Source of the DNA: Mycobacterium lacus
GTDB taxonomy: Bacteria; Actinomycetota; Actinomycetes; Mycobacteriales; Mycobacteriaceae
Direction: 5' to 3'
DNA length: 64,000 bases
NCBI RefSeq assembly: GCF_010731535.1
Contig: NZ_AP022581.1
Coordinates: forward strand, 2,241,952-2,305,951
In this document: positions 20,201 to 28,883 of the stretch, one piece after another
Numbering within the stretch: the stretch's first letter is position 1
Layout of the letters: the number at the start of each line of letters is the position of its first letter
The notes under the pieces: generated by a model
What the model saw: the letters and a program-made list of their open reading frames with translations, nothing else
Told to the model about the DNA's origin: nothing
The model's database searches: none
Made by a program: the position numbers and the translations under genes

Positions 20201-20815
20201 CGTGCCGGTGGTCTCCACGGTGACGTGCGCGAACACCGGAATGTGCCGCCCGGCCCGCTTCATCGCGCGACGCGACCCCAGCACCGCCGCCTTGAGCTGC
20301 AGCAGGTCCTGGCAGGTTTCCACCAGGATGGCGTCGGCGCCGCCGTCGAGCATGCCGAGGGCGGCCTCGGTGTAGGCGTCACGGATGACCGCGTACTCGG
20401 TGTGGCCCAGCGTCGGCAGCTTGGTGCCCGGCCCCATCGACCCCAGCACGTAGCGTCTGCGGTCCGGTGTGGCCATCTCGTCGGCGACCCGGCGGGCGAT
20501 CGCGGTGCCCTTCTCCGACAGGTCGCGGATCTTGTCGGCGATGTCGTAGTCGCCGAGGTTGGACAGGTTGCAGCCGAACGTGTTCGTCTCGACGGCGTCG
20601 GCACCCGCCTCGAAGTAGTTGCGGTGGATGGCTTCCAGCACGTCGGGGCGGGTCTCGTTGAGGATCTCGTTGCAGCCTTCCAGGCCGCGGAAGTCGTCGA
20701 GCGTGAGGTCCGCGCCCTGCAACTGGGTGCCCATGGCGCCGTCGCCCACCACCACGCGCCGCGACAAAACGTCGAGGAGATCGGTGTCGTAGTGGTGTTC
20801 GTTTGCTGCAGTCAC
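17237..20815 (-). CDS. metH: Cobalamin-dependent methionine synthase MetH
   Basis: Transfers the methyl group of 5-methyltetrahydrofolate to homocysteine through methylcobalamin. GTG 20815 gives 1192 residues, exactly the length of M. tuberculosis MetH (Rv2124c). Domains in order: homocysteine-binding barrel (about 1-320) with the zinc cysteines Cys231, Cys297 and Cys298 (GLNCATGP; GGCCGTTP); pterin-binding barrel starting at GERTNANGSKGF (347-358); B12 cap and binding domains with DVHDIGKN (His742, the lower cobalt ligand); and a C-terminal SAM-dependent reactivation domain. The whole 3.6 kb is free of frame breaks. No cobalamin riboswitch is apparent in the short upstream gap. Confidence 0.97.
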   Translation of the reverse strand: MTAANEHHYDTDLLDVLSRRVVVGDGAMGTQLQGADLTLDDFRGLEGCNEILNETRPDVLEAIHRNYFEAGADAVETNTFGCNLSNLGDYDIADKIRDLSEKGTAIARRVADEMATPDRRRYVLGSMGPGTKLPTLGHTEYAVIRDAYTEAALGMLDGGADAILVETCQDLLQLKAAVLGSRRAMKRAGRHIPVFAHVTVETTGTMLLGSEIGAALTAVEPLGVDMIGLNCATGPAEMSEHLRHLSRHARIPVSVMPNAGLPVLGAKGAEYPLLPDELAEALSGFIAEFGLSLVGGCCGTTPAHIREVAAAVADVNRPERHVTSEPSVSSLYTAIPFAQDASVLVIGERTNANGSKGFREAMIAEDYQKCLDIAKDQTRDGAHLLDLCVDYVGRDGVADMKALASRLATSSTLPIMLDSTETPVLRAGLEHLGGRCAINSVNYEDGDGPESRFAKTMELVAEHGAAVVALTIDEEGQARTAEKKVEIAERLIADITGNWGVDESSILIDTLTFTIATGQEESRRDGIETIEAIRELKRRHPNVQTTLGLSNISFGLNPAARQVLNSVFLHECQEAGLDSAIVHASKILPINRIPEEQRNVALDLIYDRRRDGYDPLQELMRLFEGVSAASSKESRAAELAKLPLFERLAQRIVDGERNGLEADLDEAMTQKPPLEIINENLLAGMKTVGELFGSGQMQLPFVLQSAEVMKTAVAYLEPHMEKAEGDAGKGRIVLATVKGDVHDIGKNLVDIILSNNGYEVVNIGIKQPIANILEVAEDKSADVVGMSGLLVKSTVVMKENLEEMNTRGVAERFPVLLGGAALTRSYVENDLAEVYEGEVHYARDAFEGLKLMDTIMSAKRGEAPDTDSPEAIAARKKEAERKARHERSKRIAAQRKAAEEPVEVPERSDVAADVEVPVPPFWGSRIVKGLAVADYTGLLDERALFLGQWGLRGVRGGQGPAYEDLVETEGRPRLRHWLDQLSTDGILAHAAVVYGYFPAVSEGDDVVVLTEPKADARERFRFTFPRQQRGRFLCIADFIRSRELASERGEVDVLPFQLVTMGQPIADFANKLFASNSYRDYLEVHGIGVQFTEALAEYWHRRIREELKFSGDRAMAADDPDAVEDYFKLGYRGARFAFGYGACPDLEDRAKMMELLQPERIGVTLSEELQLHPEQSTDAFVLHHPEAKYFNV

Positions 20816-20899
20816 AGGGCAAGGATAGTCGGCCTCTGGGAAATTCCTCAGTCGTTGACAGCGCTCTGACAGGTCAGGCCCAGGCCGTACGCTGATTCT

Positions 20900-21766
20900 G
20901 TGAGCCCGTCCGATGGCAGCGAAACACTGCCCGAACTGCATAACACCGTCGTCGTGGCGGCCTTCGAGGGCTGGAACGATGCCGGTGACGCGGCCAGCGA
21001 CGCGGTGGCTCACCTGGCCGCCATCTGGAAAGCCCGTCCGATCGTGGAGATCGACGACGAGGCCTATTACGACTACCAGGTGAATCGTCCGGAGATCCGC
21101 CAGGTCGACGGCGTCACCCGGGAGCTTCAGTGGCCGGCGATGCGGATCTCACACTGCCGCCCGCCGGGCAGCGACCGCGACGTCGTGCTGATGCACGGGG
21201 TGGAACCGAACATGCGCTGGCGCACATTCTGCGACGAGCTGCTGGCCATCATCGACAAGCTCAACGTCGACACCGTCGTGATCCTGGGGGCGCTGCTGGC
21301 CGACACCCCGCACACCCGGCCGGTGCCAGTCACCGGCGCGGCCTACTCCCCCGAGTCGGCGCACCACTTCGGCCTGGAGGAAACCCGCTACGAGGGCCCG
21401 ACCGGCATCGCCGGGGTCTTCCAATACGCCTGCGTGGCGGCCGGCATCCCGGCGGTGACGTTCTGGGCGGCGGTGCCGCATTACGTGTCACAGCCGCCGA
21501 ACCCGAAGGCGACCGTGGCCCTGCTGCGCCGAGTCGAGGACGTGCTCGACGTCGAGGTGCCGCTGGCCGACCTGCCTGCGCTGGCCGAGGCATGGGAGCG
21601 AGAGGTCACCGAGATGACCGCCGAGGACGACGAGCTGGCCGACTACGTGCAGTCGCTGGAGCAGCATGGCGACGCGGCGGTGGACGTCGGCAACATCGAC
21701 GCCGACGCGCTAGCCGCCGAGTTCGAGCGCTATCTGCGCCGGCGACGGCCGGGATTTGGGCGGTAA
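20900..21766 (+). CDS. PAC2-family protein (Rv2125 homologue)
   Basis: 288 residues from GTG 20900, divergent from metH. The PAC2 fold (proteasome assembly chaperone 2-like, related to nucleoside phosphorylases) is recognised from VVVAAFEGWNDAGDAASDAV at the start and ALLADTPHTRPVPVTGAAYS in the middle. Position and length agree with Rv2125. The actual role in mycobacteria is not established, though PAC2 proteins occur in organisms with proteasomes, as here. Cytoplasmic; frame intact. Confidence 0.9.
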   Translation: MSPSDGSETLPELHNTVVVAAFEGWNDAGDAASDAVAHLAAIWKARPIVEIDDEAYYDYQVNRPEIRQVDGVTRELQWPAMRISHCRPPGSDRDVVLMHGVEPNMRWRTFCDELLAIIDKLNVDTVVILGALLADTPHTRPVPVTGAAYSPESAHHFGLEETRYEGPTGIAGVFQYACVAAGIPAVTFWAAVPHYVSQPPNPKATVALLRRVEDVLDVEVPLADLPALAEAWEREVTEMTAEDDELADYVQSLEQHGDAAVDVGNIDADALAAEFERYLRRRRPGFGR

Positions 21767-21779
21767 TCGGGGCGCCGGT

Positions 21780-22742
21780 TCAGCCGTGGGCGCCCTGGCT
21801 GCCGTCGTTCCCGGCCTTGCCGTTGATGCCGGGGCGCCGCCGGGACTTCCGCCTGGGCCGCCGGCCCCGAACGCGCCGCCGGTGCCGCCGGCCCCGCCCT
21901 CGCCGCCGCCCCCGGCAGCGCCGCTAGCTCCCGCCCGACCGAATAGCCAGCCCCCGCGCCCCCCGGAGCCGCCCGCTCCCCTACCACCGCCGGTGCCTCC
22001 GGTGCCGCCGTCGCCGCCATCACCGCCGAAGCCACCGCCGCCGCTTTGGGCCTTGCCACCAAGGACGGGGCTGGCCACGGCAGACCCGCCGGTGCCACCC
22101 GCACCGCCCGCCCCCCGGCGTCGCCCACACCGCCAACACCGCCCACCCCGCCGGCGCCGATCAGCAGCCCGCCGTGACCGCCGTCACCTCCGGCGTTGCC
22201 GGCCACGTCGCTGATATTGCCCCGACCACCGGTGCCGCCGCTTCCCCCGTTGGCGCTGGCGGAAGGACTCTGGGCGGTCCCGCCCAGCCCGCCGCCACCG
22301 CCCGCCCCGCCCGACGCCCTGGCGTCGCCGCCGGTGCCGCCCGTACCTGCTATGGATGAACCAAGGCTGGACAAACCCGCGCCACCTTGTCCGCCGGTAC
22401 CGCCGGCACCGCCCAGGCCACCGGCGCCGCCGTCGCCGCCCCTGGCGAGACCTCCCCCGGTCGACTGCCCGTCCCCGCCGTGCCCGCCGGTGCCGCCGGT
22501 GACGCTGGCCAGGCCGGTGCCACCGGAACCGCCGGGCCCGCCGGTCGCATTGCCGGTCTGGGTGTCGTTCGTGCCGGCGGCGCCGGGCGCCGCGGTGTTG
22601 TTGCTGACGGTCGGGTTCACCCCGTTTGCCCCGGTGACGCCGGTGCCGCCGTGCCCACCGGCGCCGCCATTGCCGAACCGATCCCAGCCAAATCCGAAGC
22701 CGCCGCCGCGATCTCCGGCGCTACCGCGATCACAAAAGACAC
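21780..22742 (-). pseudogene. PE_PGRS37-like pseudogene with most of the PE domain deleted
   Basis: GTG 22742 behind GGAGGACAAC starts a genuine PE domain (VSFVIAVAPEIAAAASDLAG, then IGSA). At about 22670, after only 24 codons, the sequence jumps in another frame to PGRS repeats ([13 protein letters not shown]). A normal PE domain is about 98 residues, so some 75 are missing. Further single-base frame changes occur near 22112 and 21838; the repaired frame ends GSQGAHG at TGA 21782-21780. It sits where PE_PGRS37 (Rv2126c) sits in M. tuberculosis. Without a PE domain no ESX export is expected. Confidence 0.85.
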
Positions 22743-22809
22743 GTTGTCCTCCGTTCAGTTCACTGACGGCCCACACAAATCGTCACAAATCGTAGCCCCG
22801 CCGGGTCAA

Positions 22810-23694
22810 CTACGGCCGCTTTTCCAAGCCTTGGGTGTAGGCGCTGGTGGAACGACCGAGCGCGGCGACCTCGGCGTCCATGCGGGGCATCAGCTCGGCA
22901 ACGGTTCTGCGGATGGGAAATTCGCCGAGCCGCGTGGACAACACGGGCTTGAGCCAACGGAACAGGCCGACCCAGTCCGGGCAATACACCCGAGGGTCGC
23001 GGCCCTCGATGCCCTTGACGAACGCCGCCGCACACTTGTTGACCGACGTGGTCTTGTTCAACGGCCAGGGCAGCCTCGCGAGTAGTTGGTCGAACGACGG
23101 CAGGTCGGACCTGGTGTCGCGAACCAGGGCGGTGTCGATCCACGACATATGCGCGCAGCCGACACCGACGCCGAAATGCGCGACCTCGAGGCGCAGCGAG
23201 TTGGCGAAATGCTCGACGCCGGCCTTGGACATGTCGTAGGACGCCATCCCGGGAGGCGCCGCGAACGCGGCCAGCGACGAGACGATCAGCACATAACCGC
23301 GGCGGTCGATCACCGCCGGCAACGTCGCCCGCACGGTGTGAAAGACACCGAGCACGTTGACGTCCAGCACCCGCTTGAACGCCTCCGGGTCGACCTGCAG
23401 CACCGAGCCGTAGCTGGCGATGCCGGCGTTGGCCACGACGACATCGATGCCGCCGAAGCGTTCGACGGCCTGGCCGGCCGCGGCCTGCATGGCGGGCAGA
23501 TCGCGCACGTCGGCGACGACGGTCAGCACTCGCTCGTCGTCGCCGAGTTCGGCGGCTATCGCCGCGAGCTCGTCCTTGCCCAGATCGATCACTACGAGTT
23601 TGGCGCCCTTGTTGCGTAGCCGGCGCGCGACCTCGGCCCCGATTCCCCGGGCACCGCCCGTGATGAGGACGACTTTGCCCTGCAGCGATGTCAT
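22810..23694 (-). CDS. Short-chain dehydrogenase/reductase (Rv2129c homologue)
   Basis: 294-residue SDR. Cofactor-binding TGGARGIG at residues 12-19, the NAG motif (VVVANAGIASYG), catalytic Ser in VSSLAAF and the YDMSK pair (Tyr and Lys). The C-terminal extension (FRWLKPVLSTRLGEFPIRRT) is longer than in minimal SDRs and may form a substrate or membrane contact. Substrate unknown. It ends the mshC-proximal unit, lying 24 bases downstream of mshC. ansP1 and Rv2128, which precede it in M. tuberculosis, are missing here. Confidence 0.88.
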   Translation of the reverse strand: MTSLQGKVVLITGGARGIGAEVARRLRNKGAKLVVIDLGKDELAAIAAELGDDERVLTVVADVRDLPAMQAAAGQAVERFGGIDVVVANAGIASYGSVLQVDPEAFKRVLDVNVLGVFHTVRATLPAVIDRRGYVLIVSSLAAFAAPPGMASYDMSKAGVEHFANSLRLEVAHFGVGVGCAHMSWIDTALVRDTRSDLPSFDQLLARLPWPLNKTTSVNKCAAAFVKGIEGRDPRVYCPDWVGLFRWLKPVLSTRLGEFPIRRTVAELMPRMDAEVAALGRSTSAYTQGLEKRP

Positions 23695-23718
23695 GGCCGA
23701 AACGTACCGCCGCGGCGA

Positions 23719-24963
23719 CTACAGGTCCACCCCGAGCAGGCCATCGATCGCGGTCGCCACCGACTTCGGCGCCGCGGCATCGTGGCCGCCGTACTCCAGC
23801 GCATCGGTGGCCCAACCATCCAGTGCGGCAATCGCTTTGGGCGTATCGAGATCGTCGGCCAGATAGCGGCGCACCCGGGCGATCGCGTCGGCGGCGTCGG
23901 GTCCGGCCGGCAGCGCGGTCGCGGAGCGCCACCGCCGCAGCCGGGTGGTGGCCTCGTCGAGCACGTGCTCGGTCCACAACCGGTCCGCGCGGTAGTGCCC
24001 GGCCAGCAGGCCCAGCCGTATTGCCGACGGCTCGACGCCTCGGGCCCGCAACGCCGACACCAGCACCAGGTTGCCGCGGCTCTTGGACATCTTGTGCCCG
24101 TCCCAGCCGATCATCCCGGCGTGCACGTAATGGCGGGCGAATCGCCGATCGCCGGTGACACATTCGGCATGCGCGGCGGTGAACTCGTGATGCGGAAAGA
24201 TCAAGTCACTGCCCCCGCCCTGAATGTCCAGGCCGCTGCCGATTCGGCTGAGCGCGATCGCCGCGCACTCCACGTGCCAGCCCGGCCGGCCCGGACCGAA
24301 CGGCGACGGCCAGCTGGGCTCGCCGGGCCGCGCGGCCCGCCACAGCAGCGCGTCGAGCTCGTCGGCCTTGCCGGGCCGGCCCGGATCGCCGCCGCGCTGC
24401 TCGGACAGCCGCAGCATGGTGTCGCGGTCATAACCGGACTCGTAGCCAAACTGCGGCGTCGCGCCCGCCCGGTAGTAGACGTCCTGGTGTCCCCCTACTT
24501 CCGGGTCGAGCACATACGCCGCCCCAGAGGCCAGCATCTTTTCGATGAGCTCGACCATCTCGGCAACCGTCTCGGTGGCCGCGACATAGTCATGCGGGGG
24601 CAGCACCCGTAGCGCCGCCATGTCCTCGCGGAATAGCCCCACCTCACGCCCGGCGAGGTCGCGCCAGTCCACGCCGTCGCGATCGGCGCGCTCGAACAAC
24701 GGATCGTCGACGTCGGTGATGTTCTGCACGTAGTACACGTCGTGACCGAGGTCCAGCCACAGTCGATGGACCAGGTCGAACGCGAGGTAGGTGGCGGCGT
24801 GGCCCAGATGGGTGGCGTCATACGGGGTGATCCCGCAGACGTACATGGTGGCCTTGCGGCCGGGCGCCACCGGGCGCACCTGCCGGTCGGCGGTGTCGTA
24901 CAGCCGAAGCTCCGGCCCGCTTCCCGGCACTGTGGGGACCGGTGCGCACGACCACAACTGCAT
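23719..24963 (-). CDS. mshC: Cysteine:glucosaminyl-inositol ligase MshC
   Basis: ATP-dependent ligase joining cysteine to GlcN-inositol in mycothiol synthesis. ATG 24963 gives 414 residues, identical in length to Rv2130c. It is a cysteinyl-tRNA synthetase relative with the HIGH-like THLGHAATY motif (near residue 52), zinc ligands around [13 protein letters not shown] and [10 protein letters not shown], and KMSKS (in [10 protein letters not shown]). The anticodon-binding domain is absent, separating it from CysS. An ATG ten codons upstream is possible but unsupported by homology. Confidence 0.96.
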   Translation of the reverse strand: MQLWSCAPVPTVPGSGPELRLYDTADRQVRPVAPGRKATMYVCGITPYDATHLGHAATYLAFDLVHRLWLDLGHDVYYVQNITDVDDPLFERADRDGVDWRDLAGREVGLFREDMAALRVLPPHDYVAATETVAEMVELIEKMLASGAAYVLDPEVGGHQDVYYRAGATPQFGYESGYDRDTMLRLSEQRGGDPGRPGKADELDALLWRAARPGEPSWPSPFGPGRPGWHVECAAIALSRIGSGLDIQGGGSDLIFPHHEFTAAHAECVTGDRRFARHYVHAGMIGWDGHKMSKSRGNLVLVSALRARGVEPSAIRLGLLAGHYRADRLWTEHVLDEATTRLRRWRSATALPAGPDAADAIARVRRYLADDLDTPKAIAALDGWATDALEYGGHDAAAPKSVATAIDGLLGVDL

Positions 24964-25038
24964 GCCAACGACTCTAAAGCGTGCCGAACGCACCGAGCGG
25001 GCCGGAAAGGCCTAAGCCCGGCTGGTCGCTCGCCAGCG

Positions 25039-25091
25039 AGATTGCCCCCATGGTTGTCGCTTCCCGGAAATCACAGCCATGGGGGCAATCT
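25039..25091. repeat. Inverted repeat between cysQ and mshC
   Basis: Perfect 15-base arms AGATTGCCCCCATGG (25039-25053) and CCATGGGGGCAATCT (25077-25091) around a 23-base loop. There is no T tract. The GCGAGATTGCC core also occurs in a separate hairpin at 42438-42470, so it may belong to a dispersed palindrome family. Confidence 0.75.
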
Positions 25092-25110
25092 GGTCGACCG
25101 CCTGGCTGGC

Positions 25111-25899
25111 TTAGCGCCACGCGTCCCGAATGGCGCCGAGCAGAATCGGCGCCACCTCGGCGCGGCACATGACAAAGTCGGGCAGGTACGGGTCGAGCTG
25201 GTTGTACTGCAGCGGCGAGCCGTCGAGGCGCGATGCATGCATGCCGGCGGCCAGCACCACCCCGGCCGGCGCCGCCGAATCCCATTCCCATTGGCCACCG
25301 GCATGCAGGTAGGCGTCGACCTCGCCGTCGATGAGAGCCATCGCCTTGGCGCCCGCCGAGCCGATCGCCACGGGTTGGACGGCCAACGTCTGCCGTATCC
25401 GGTGCAGAACCGCGGGTGGCCGGGTGGCGCTGACGGCGACCCGCACGGTGCTGGGAACGCCGACCCGCGCCGCCCCCGCCGTCACGGTGTCGGTGCGGTA
25501 CACGACGTTCCCGCGGGCCGGCAACGCCACCGCGGCGTCGGTGATCTGCGGCCTGCCGTCGGCATGGCGTTGCCACAGCGCGACGTGTACCGCCCAGTCG
25601 TCGCGCCCCTGCGTGGAGAATTCGCGGGTGCCGTCCAACGGGTCGATGATCCACACCCGGTCGGACTTCAGGCGTTTCAGATCGTCGTGGGCTTCCTCGC
25701 TGAGCACCGCATCACCCGGGCGCTCGGCTCGCAGGCGGCGCAGCAACAGCGAGTTTGACTCGGTGTCACCCGCCTCGCCGAGCGCCCACGGATGCCCGAA
25801 ACCGATCTCCTCACGCACCTCGAGCAACAGCTTCCCGGCATCGGCAGCCAGATCGGCGGCGAGCGCGGCGTCTGTCAGGTCACGTGCGGCGGCGCTCAC
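25111..25899 (-). CDS. cysQ: 3'-phosphoadenosine 5'-phosphate phosphatase CysQ
   Basis: Removes the 3' phosphate of PAP and PAPS in sulfate assimilation; Mg-dependent and Li-sensitive in the M. tuberculosis enzyme (Rv2131c). 262 residues from GTG 25899. Inositol-monophosphatase family motifs: SEEAHDD (Glu), [12 protein letters not shown] (Asp-x-x-Asp-Gly-Thr) and [19 protein letters not shown] (Trp-Asp). The N-terminus beyond this start is not conserved. It probably shares a transcript direction with mshC 147 bases downstream across the inverted repeat. Confidence 0.94.
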   Translation of the reverse strand: MSAAARDLTDAALAADLAADAGKLLLEVREEIGFGHPWALGEAGDTESNSLLLRRLRAERPGDAVLSEEAHDDLKRLKSDRVWIIDPLDGTREFSTQGRDDWAVHVALWQRHADGRPQITDAAVALPARGNVVYRTDTVTAGAARVGVPSTVRVAVSATRPPAVLHRIRQTLAVQPVAIGSAGAKAMALIDGEVDAYLHAGGQWEWDSAAPAGVVLAAGMHASRLDGSPLQYNQLDPYLPDFVMCRAEVAPILLGAIRDAWR

Positions 25900-25953
25900 C
25901 GCTTCAGTATCGCCGAGCCGAGCGTGCGTGGTGACTGAGGGATCGGGCGCATC

Positions 25954-26178
25954 ATGATGCTTGGTTGTCCGAATTGGGGATGCAGCGAGAATTGTGGGGT
26001 GCGCGTCACTATCACCTTCGCCGTCGGCGTCGCCGCCGTGCGGCTGACCCGCAATGGCCTGTCGAAAAAGCAAGCCACCAAACGGTTTCGTCAGCAGACC
26101 TATGACATGGGCGAGGGCATCGACTACTCCAATGTCGCCGACGCCATCGAGACGCTGGACGGCCCGGCAAGTCGCTGA
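25954..26178 (+). CDS. Small protein, Rv2132-like, possible VapB antitoxin relic
   Basis: Up to 74 residues; ATG 25954 or a later GTG 26000 may start it. The basic middle ([16 protein letters not shown]) and the tail [20 protein letters not shown] resemble the end of ribbon-helix-helix VapB antitoxins, and the following sequence encodes a PIN-toxin fragment, which supports that reading. In M. tuberculosis the same place holds Rv2132, a short hypothetical. No functional toxin partner remains. The family call is inference. Confidence 0.5.
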   Translation: MMLGCPNWGCSENCGVRVTITFAVGVAAVRLTRNGLSKKQATKRFRQQTYDMGEGIDYSNVADAIETLDGPASR

Positions 26179-26520
26179 CGCCGCTCTACGCGGTCGACGA
26201 GCGTGCGGCACAACATCGCGCCGCGGTCGGCTGGCTTTCGGCGCAGCTCAACGGATCCCGACGGGTCGGCTTGCCGTGGCAAAGCATGGCAGCGTTCCTG
26301 CGCATCGGGACTCATCCGCGAGCATTTCCGCGACCCTTGACGCCCGCTGCCGCAATCGACATCGTCGACAGCTGGCTATCCGCTCCCGTCGCGTGGACCC
26401 CGCAACCAGGACCCGATGCTGGCCGCTTTGGCTATTGAGAACGGTCTGACGCTCTACTCCACCGACACCGACTTCGCCCGCTTTGCGGATCTGCGCTGGG
26501 AGAATCCGCTGCAACGCTGA
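26179..26520 (+). pseudogene. VapC (PIN-domain) toxin remnant
   Basis: Reading from 26180, the frame [20 protein letters not shown] continues to SAPVAWTPQP, then shifts and finishes MLAALAIENGLTLYSTDTDF...RWENPLQR to TGA 26520. These are the start-proximal and C-terminal parts of a VapC ribonuclease. The first strand with the initiating Met and first catalytic Asp is missing, and a block of about 20 codons is lost before MLAALAI. The gene cannot make an active toxin. Confidence 0.75.
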
Positions 26521-26558
26521 GTTGACGCCCGCGTGCTCACGCGGTGGGCAACCGGAAC

Positions 26559-27374
26559 CTAGAACGCCGGCCAGGGAATGGGACGATGCCGGTTCGGCCC
26601 GGGCATCACCGGATTGTCGAGCAACGCGAGCGCGCGCCGCCGCAGCGCGCGGATTTCCGCAGGGGTGATCGTCCCGGCCAGTGCGTCGCCAAGCCGGTCG
26701 CCGAGGGCATCGTCGAGCCCGGCCACCACCTCCAGGGTTTCGTCGTCGATCGGCTTGCCGGCCCAACCCCACAGCACCGTGCGCAGCTTGTCTTCGACGT
26801 GCAGGCACAAACCGTGATCGACGCCGTAGACGTGGCCGTCGAGGCCGCGCAGGATGTGGCCGCCCTTGCGGTCGGCGTTGTTGATCAGCACGTCGAACAC
26901 CGCGATCCGCCGCAACCGGATGTCGTCCGCGTGCATCAAGATGACCTCGTCGCCGGCGTAGTCGTAGGCTCGCAGCACCGACAGGTACCCCGGTCGCGGC
27001 TTGCGCGCGGGAAACAGATCGACCAGGTCGGGACCGGGCTCGGGATCGGAACCAACAGCATCGCCGGGCTGCTGCACCCACAGCTGAAGCATGCCGGGCC
27101 CCGCCGGTCCGTCACGAATGACGGTGTACGGCACGATGTTCCAGCCCAATTGTGTCGACACCAGGTAGGCGCTGAGTTCGCGGCCGGCCAGTGTTCCGTC
27201 GGGAAAATCCCACAGCGGCTGCTCGCCGGAGACCGGCTTGTAGACGCAGTGCACGCTGCGCTGTCCCCGTGTCGACTCGCACAAATAGGTGGCGTTGCTG
27301 GCCGAGCGGATGCGTCCGATGACCGTCAGCGCGCCGTCGCGCAACACCTCACGCTCGTCAGCCCTCGGTGTCAT
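26559..27374 (-). CDS. SCO1664-type conserved actinobacterial protein (Rv2133c homologue)
   Basis: 271 residues from ATG 27374. The fold is kinase-like: a lysine in VHCVYKPVSGEQPLWDFP, then the VFDVLINNADRKGGHIL and VYGVDHGLCLH segments, which look like the catalytic and metal-binding loops of PI3/4-kinase-like or HipA-like enzymes. Its start overlaps the end of the DUF3090 gene by 17 bases, a pairing conserved across actinobacteria. Function is not established. Intact. Confidence 0.82.
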   Translation of the reverse strand: MTPRADEREVLRDGALTVIGRIRSASNATYLCESTRGQRSVHCVYKPVSGEQPLWDFPDGTLAGRELSAYLVSTQLGWNIVPYTVIRDGPAGPGMLQLWVQQPGDAVGSDPEPGPDLVDLFPARKPRPGYLSVLRAYDYAGDEVILMHADDIRLRRIAVFDVLINNADRKGGHILRGLDGHVYGVDHGLCLHVEDKLRTVLWGWAGKPIDDETLEVVAGLDDALGDRLGDALAGTITPAEIRALRRRALALLDNPVMPGPNRHRPIPWPAF

Positions 27375-27945
27375 CGCTAGGCCCGAGCAGCGCTTCGCGC
27401 CGGTAACCGTTGGCGCGCGCACAAATGTGTCCCTCGGGGTCCAGCGGTTCGTCGCACAGCGGGCACGGCGGACGTCCCGCCGAAATGACCCGGTTGGACC
27501 GGGTGGCGAACTGCCGCGCCGACTCGGGCGTCAGAAACACCCGCACCGCATCGGGGCCCTCCTCGGTGTCGTCGAGCACCACGGAGGCATCGAACTCCGC
27601 GTCGGTGACGGCCAGCAATTCGACCACCACGGTCTGCGCTTCCGAATCCCAGCCCAGTCCCATGGTCCCGACCCGAAACTCGGCGTCTACCGGCATGATC
27701 AGCGGGCTGAGGTCATCGACCTCGGCGGGCTCCGGGGGCACCGGCGTGCCGAATCTGCGATGCACCTCGTGCAGTAGCGCTCCGATGCGTTCGGCGAGGA
27801 CCGCGACCTGCTGCTTCTCCAGGACCACCGAAACCACCCGGGAGTCGTGCACCGCCTGCAGGTAGAAGGTGCGGTTTCCGGGCTGGCCAACCGTCCCGGC
27901 CACGAAGCGGTCGGGCGTGCGGAATACGTGAATTGCGCGGGCCAT
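27358..27945 (-). CDS. DUF3090 family protein (Rv2134c homologue)
   Basis: 195 residues from ATG 27945 behind GGAGATG. N-terminal RAIHVFRTPDRFVAGTVGQP and the C-terminal zinc-ribbon CPLCDEPLDPEGHIC are typical of DUF3090. Conserved neighbour of the preceding kinase-like gene and of the histidine phosphatase gene, suggesting a shared unknown pathway. Cytoplasmic; no membrane segment. Longer starts upstream are possible but lack ribosome sites. Confidence 0.85.
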   Translation of the reverse strand: MARAIHVFRTPDRFVAGTVGQPGNRTFYLQAVHDSRVVSVVLEKQQVAVLAERIGALLHEVHRRFGTPVPPEPAEVDDLSPLIMPVDAEFRVGTMGLGWDSEAQTVVVELLAVTDAEFDASVVLDDTEEGPDAVRVFLTPESARQFATRSNRVISAGRPPCPLCDEPLDPEGHICARANGYRREALLGPSDDTEG

Positions 27946-28178
27946 GGCATCTCCAAAATACCGGCAATTGGTGTTGCTGTGCGATTCGTTAGCGGGCGCG
28001 GCCCCGGCGGCTGAGGGGATCAACGCGCGACACCGCGATGCGCCGCCCGATGCACGAGCTTAGTCGTCCCGTCGAGCCTGCGCCGGTGGCGCCGAGCCTG
28101 CACTCAGGCCGCCCTGCCGGCCTCGGCGGCGGCCCTGAACGCAGGCTCGATGCGCGACGGCACATCCGCGGACACTGG

Positions 28179-28883
28179 CTAGTCGGCGGACCCCCCGAGC
28201 ACCGCCTCGCCGGACGGGACCTCGCCGTTGGGCTGCCGCTGCGACGGCGGCGCGGCGCGCAACCCGGCCGATAGCCGCGCACCGGTGTGGTTGACGTGCA
28301 CAACGAACGGTCGCAGCTGGGTGTAGCGGATGACGCTTATCGACCCGGGGTCGGCGGTGATTCGCTGGAAGCTGTCCAGATGCGTGCCGAACGCGTCAGC
28401 GATCACCGCCTTGATGACGTCGCCGTGGCTACAGGCCAGCCAGAGCACGTCGCCGCCATATTCCAAGGCCAATCGCCGGTCGTGTTCGCGGACGGCGGCC
28501 ACCGCGCGGGCCTGCACCTGTGACAAGCCCTCCCCGCCGGGAAACACCGCGGCGCTGGGATGGGCCTGGACCACCTTCCACAACGGCTCGTTGACCAGCT
28601 CGCCGATCTTGCGGCCGGTCCATTCGCCGTAGTCGACCTCCGAGAGCCGCTCGTCGATGACGGGCTCGAGGCACAGCGCGTCGGCCAATGGTTCGACGGT
28701 ACGACGACACCGCAGCATGGGCGAAGTCACCACCGCCCGGAGCCGCAGGTCACCGACCCGGTCGATCAGCCCGGCGGCCTGCGCGCGGCCCTTGTCGTCG
28801 AGGTCGACGCCCTCGGAACGACCGGCCAGGATGGCGGCGGTGTTCGAGGTGGACCGGCCGTGCCGCAACAGGATGACGGTCAT
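28179..28883 (-). CDS. Histidine phosphatase (phosphoglycerate mutase-like; Rv2135c homologue)
   Basis: 234 residues. Catalytic RHG motif in [14 protein letters not shown] (His8), Arg57-region RCRRT, Glu in [12 protein letters not shown], and the second His in [13 protein letters not shown]. tuberculosis Rv2135c has been reported as an acid phosphatase rather than a mutase. ATG 28883 overlaps the uppP stop by four bases, so it is translated with uppP. The C-terminal 30 residues are Pro/Gly-rich and variable. Confidence 0.9.
   Translation of the reverse strand: MTVILLRHGRSTSNTAAILAGRSEGVDLDDKGRAQAAGLIDRVGDLRLRAVVTSPMLRCRRTVEPLADALCLEPVIDERLSEVDYGEWTGRKIGELVNEPLWKVVQAHPSAAVFPGGEGLSQVQARAVAAVREHDRRLALEYGGDVLWLACSHGDVIKAVIADAFGTHLDSFQRITADPGSISVIRYTQLRPFVVHVNHTGARLSAGLRAAPPSQRQPNGEVPSGEAVLGGSAD

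Noticed and set aside
20816..20899. Cobalamin riboswitch before metH
   Set aside because: The gap to the divergent gene is only 84 bases, too short for a full cobalamin riboswitch, and no B12-box-like sequence was recognised.
17237..21013. Extension of metH to 1258 residues
   Set aside because: The extra 66 residues overlap the divergent Rv2125 homologue and are not conserved; GTG 20815 gives the exact M. tuberculosis length.
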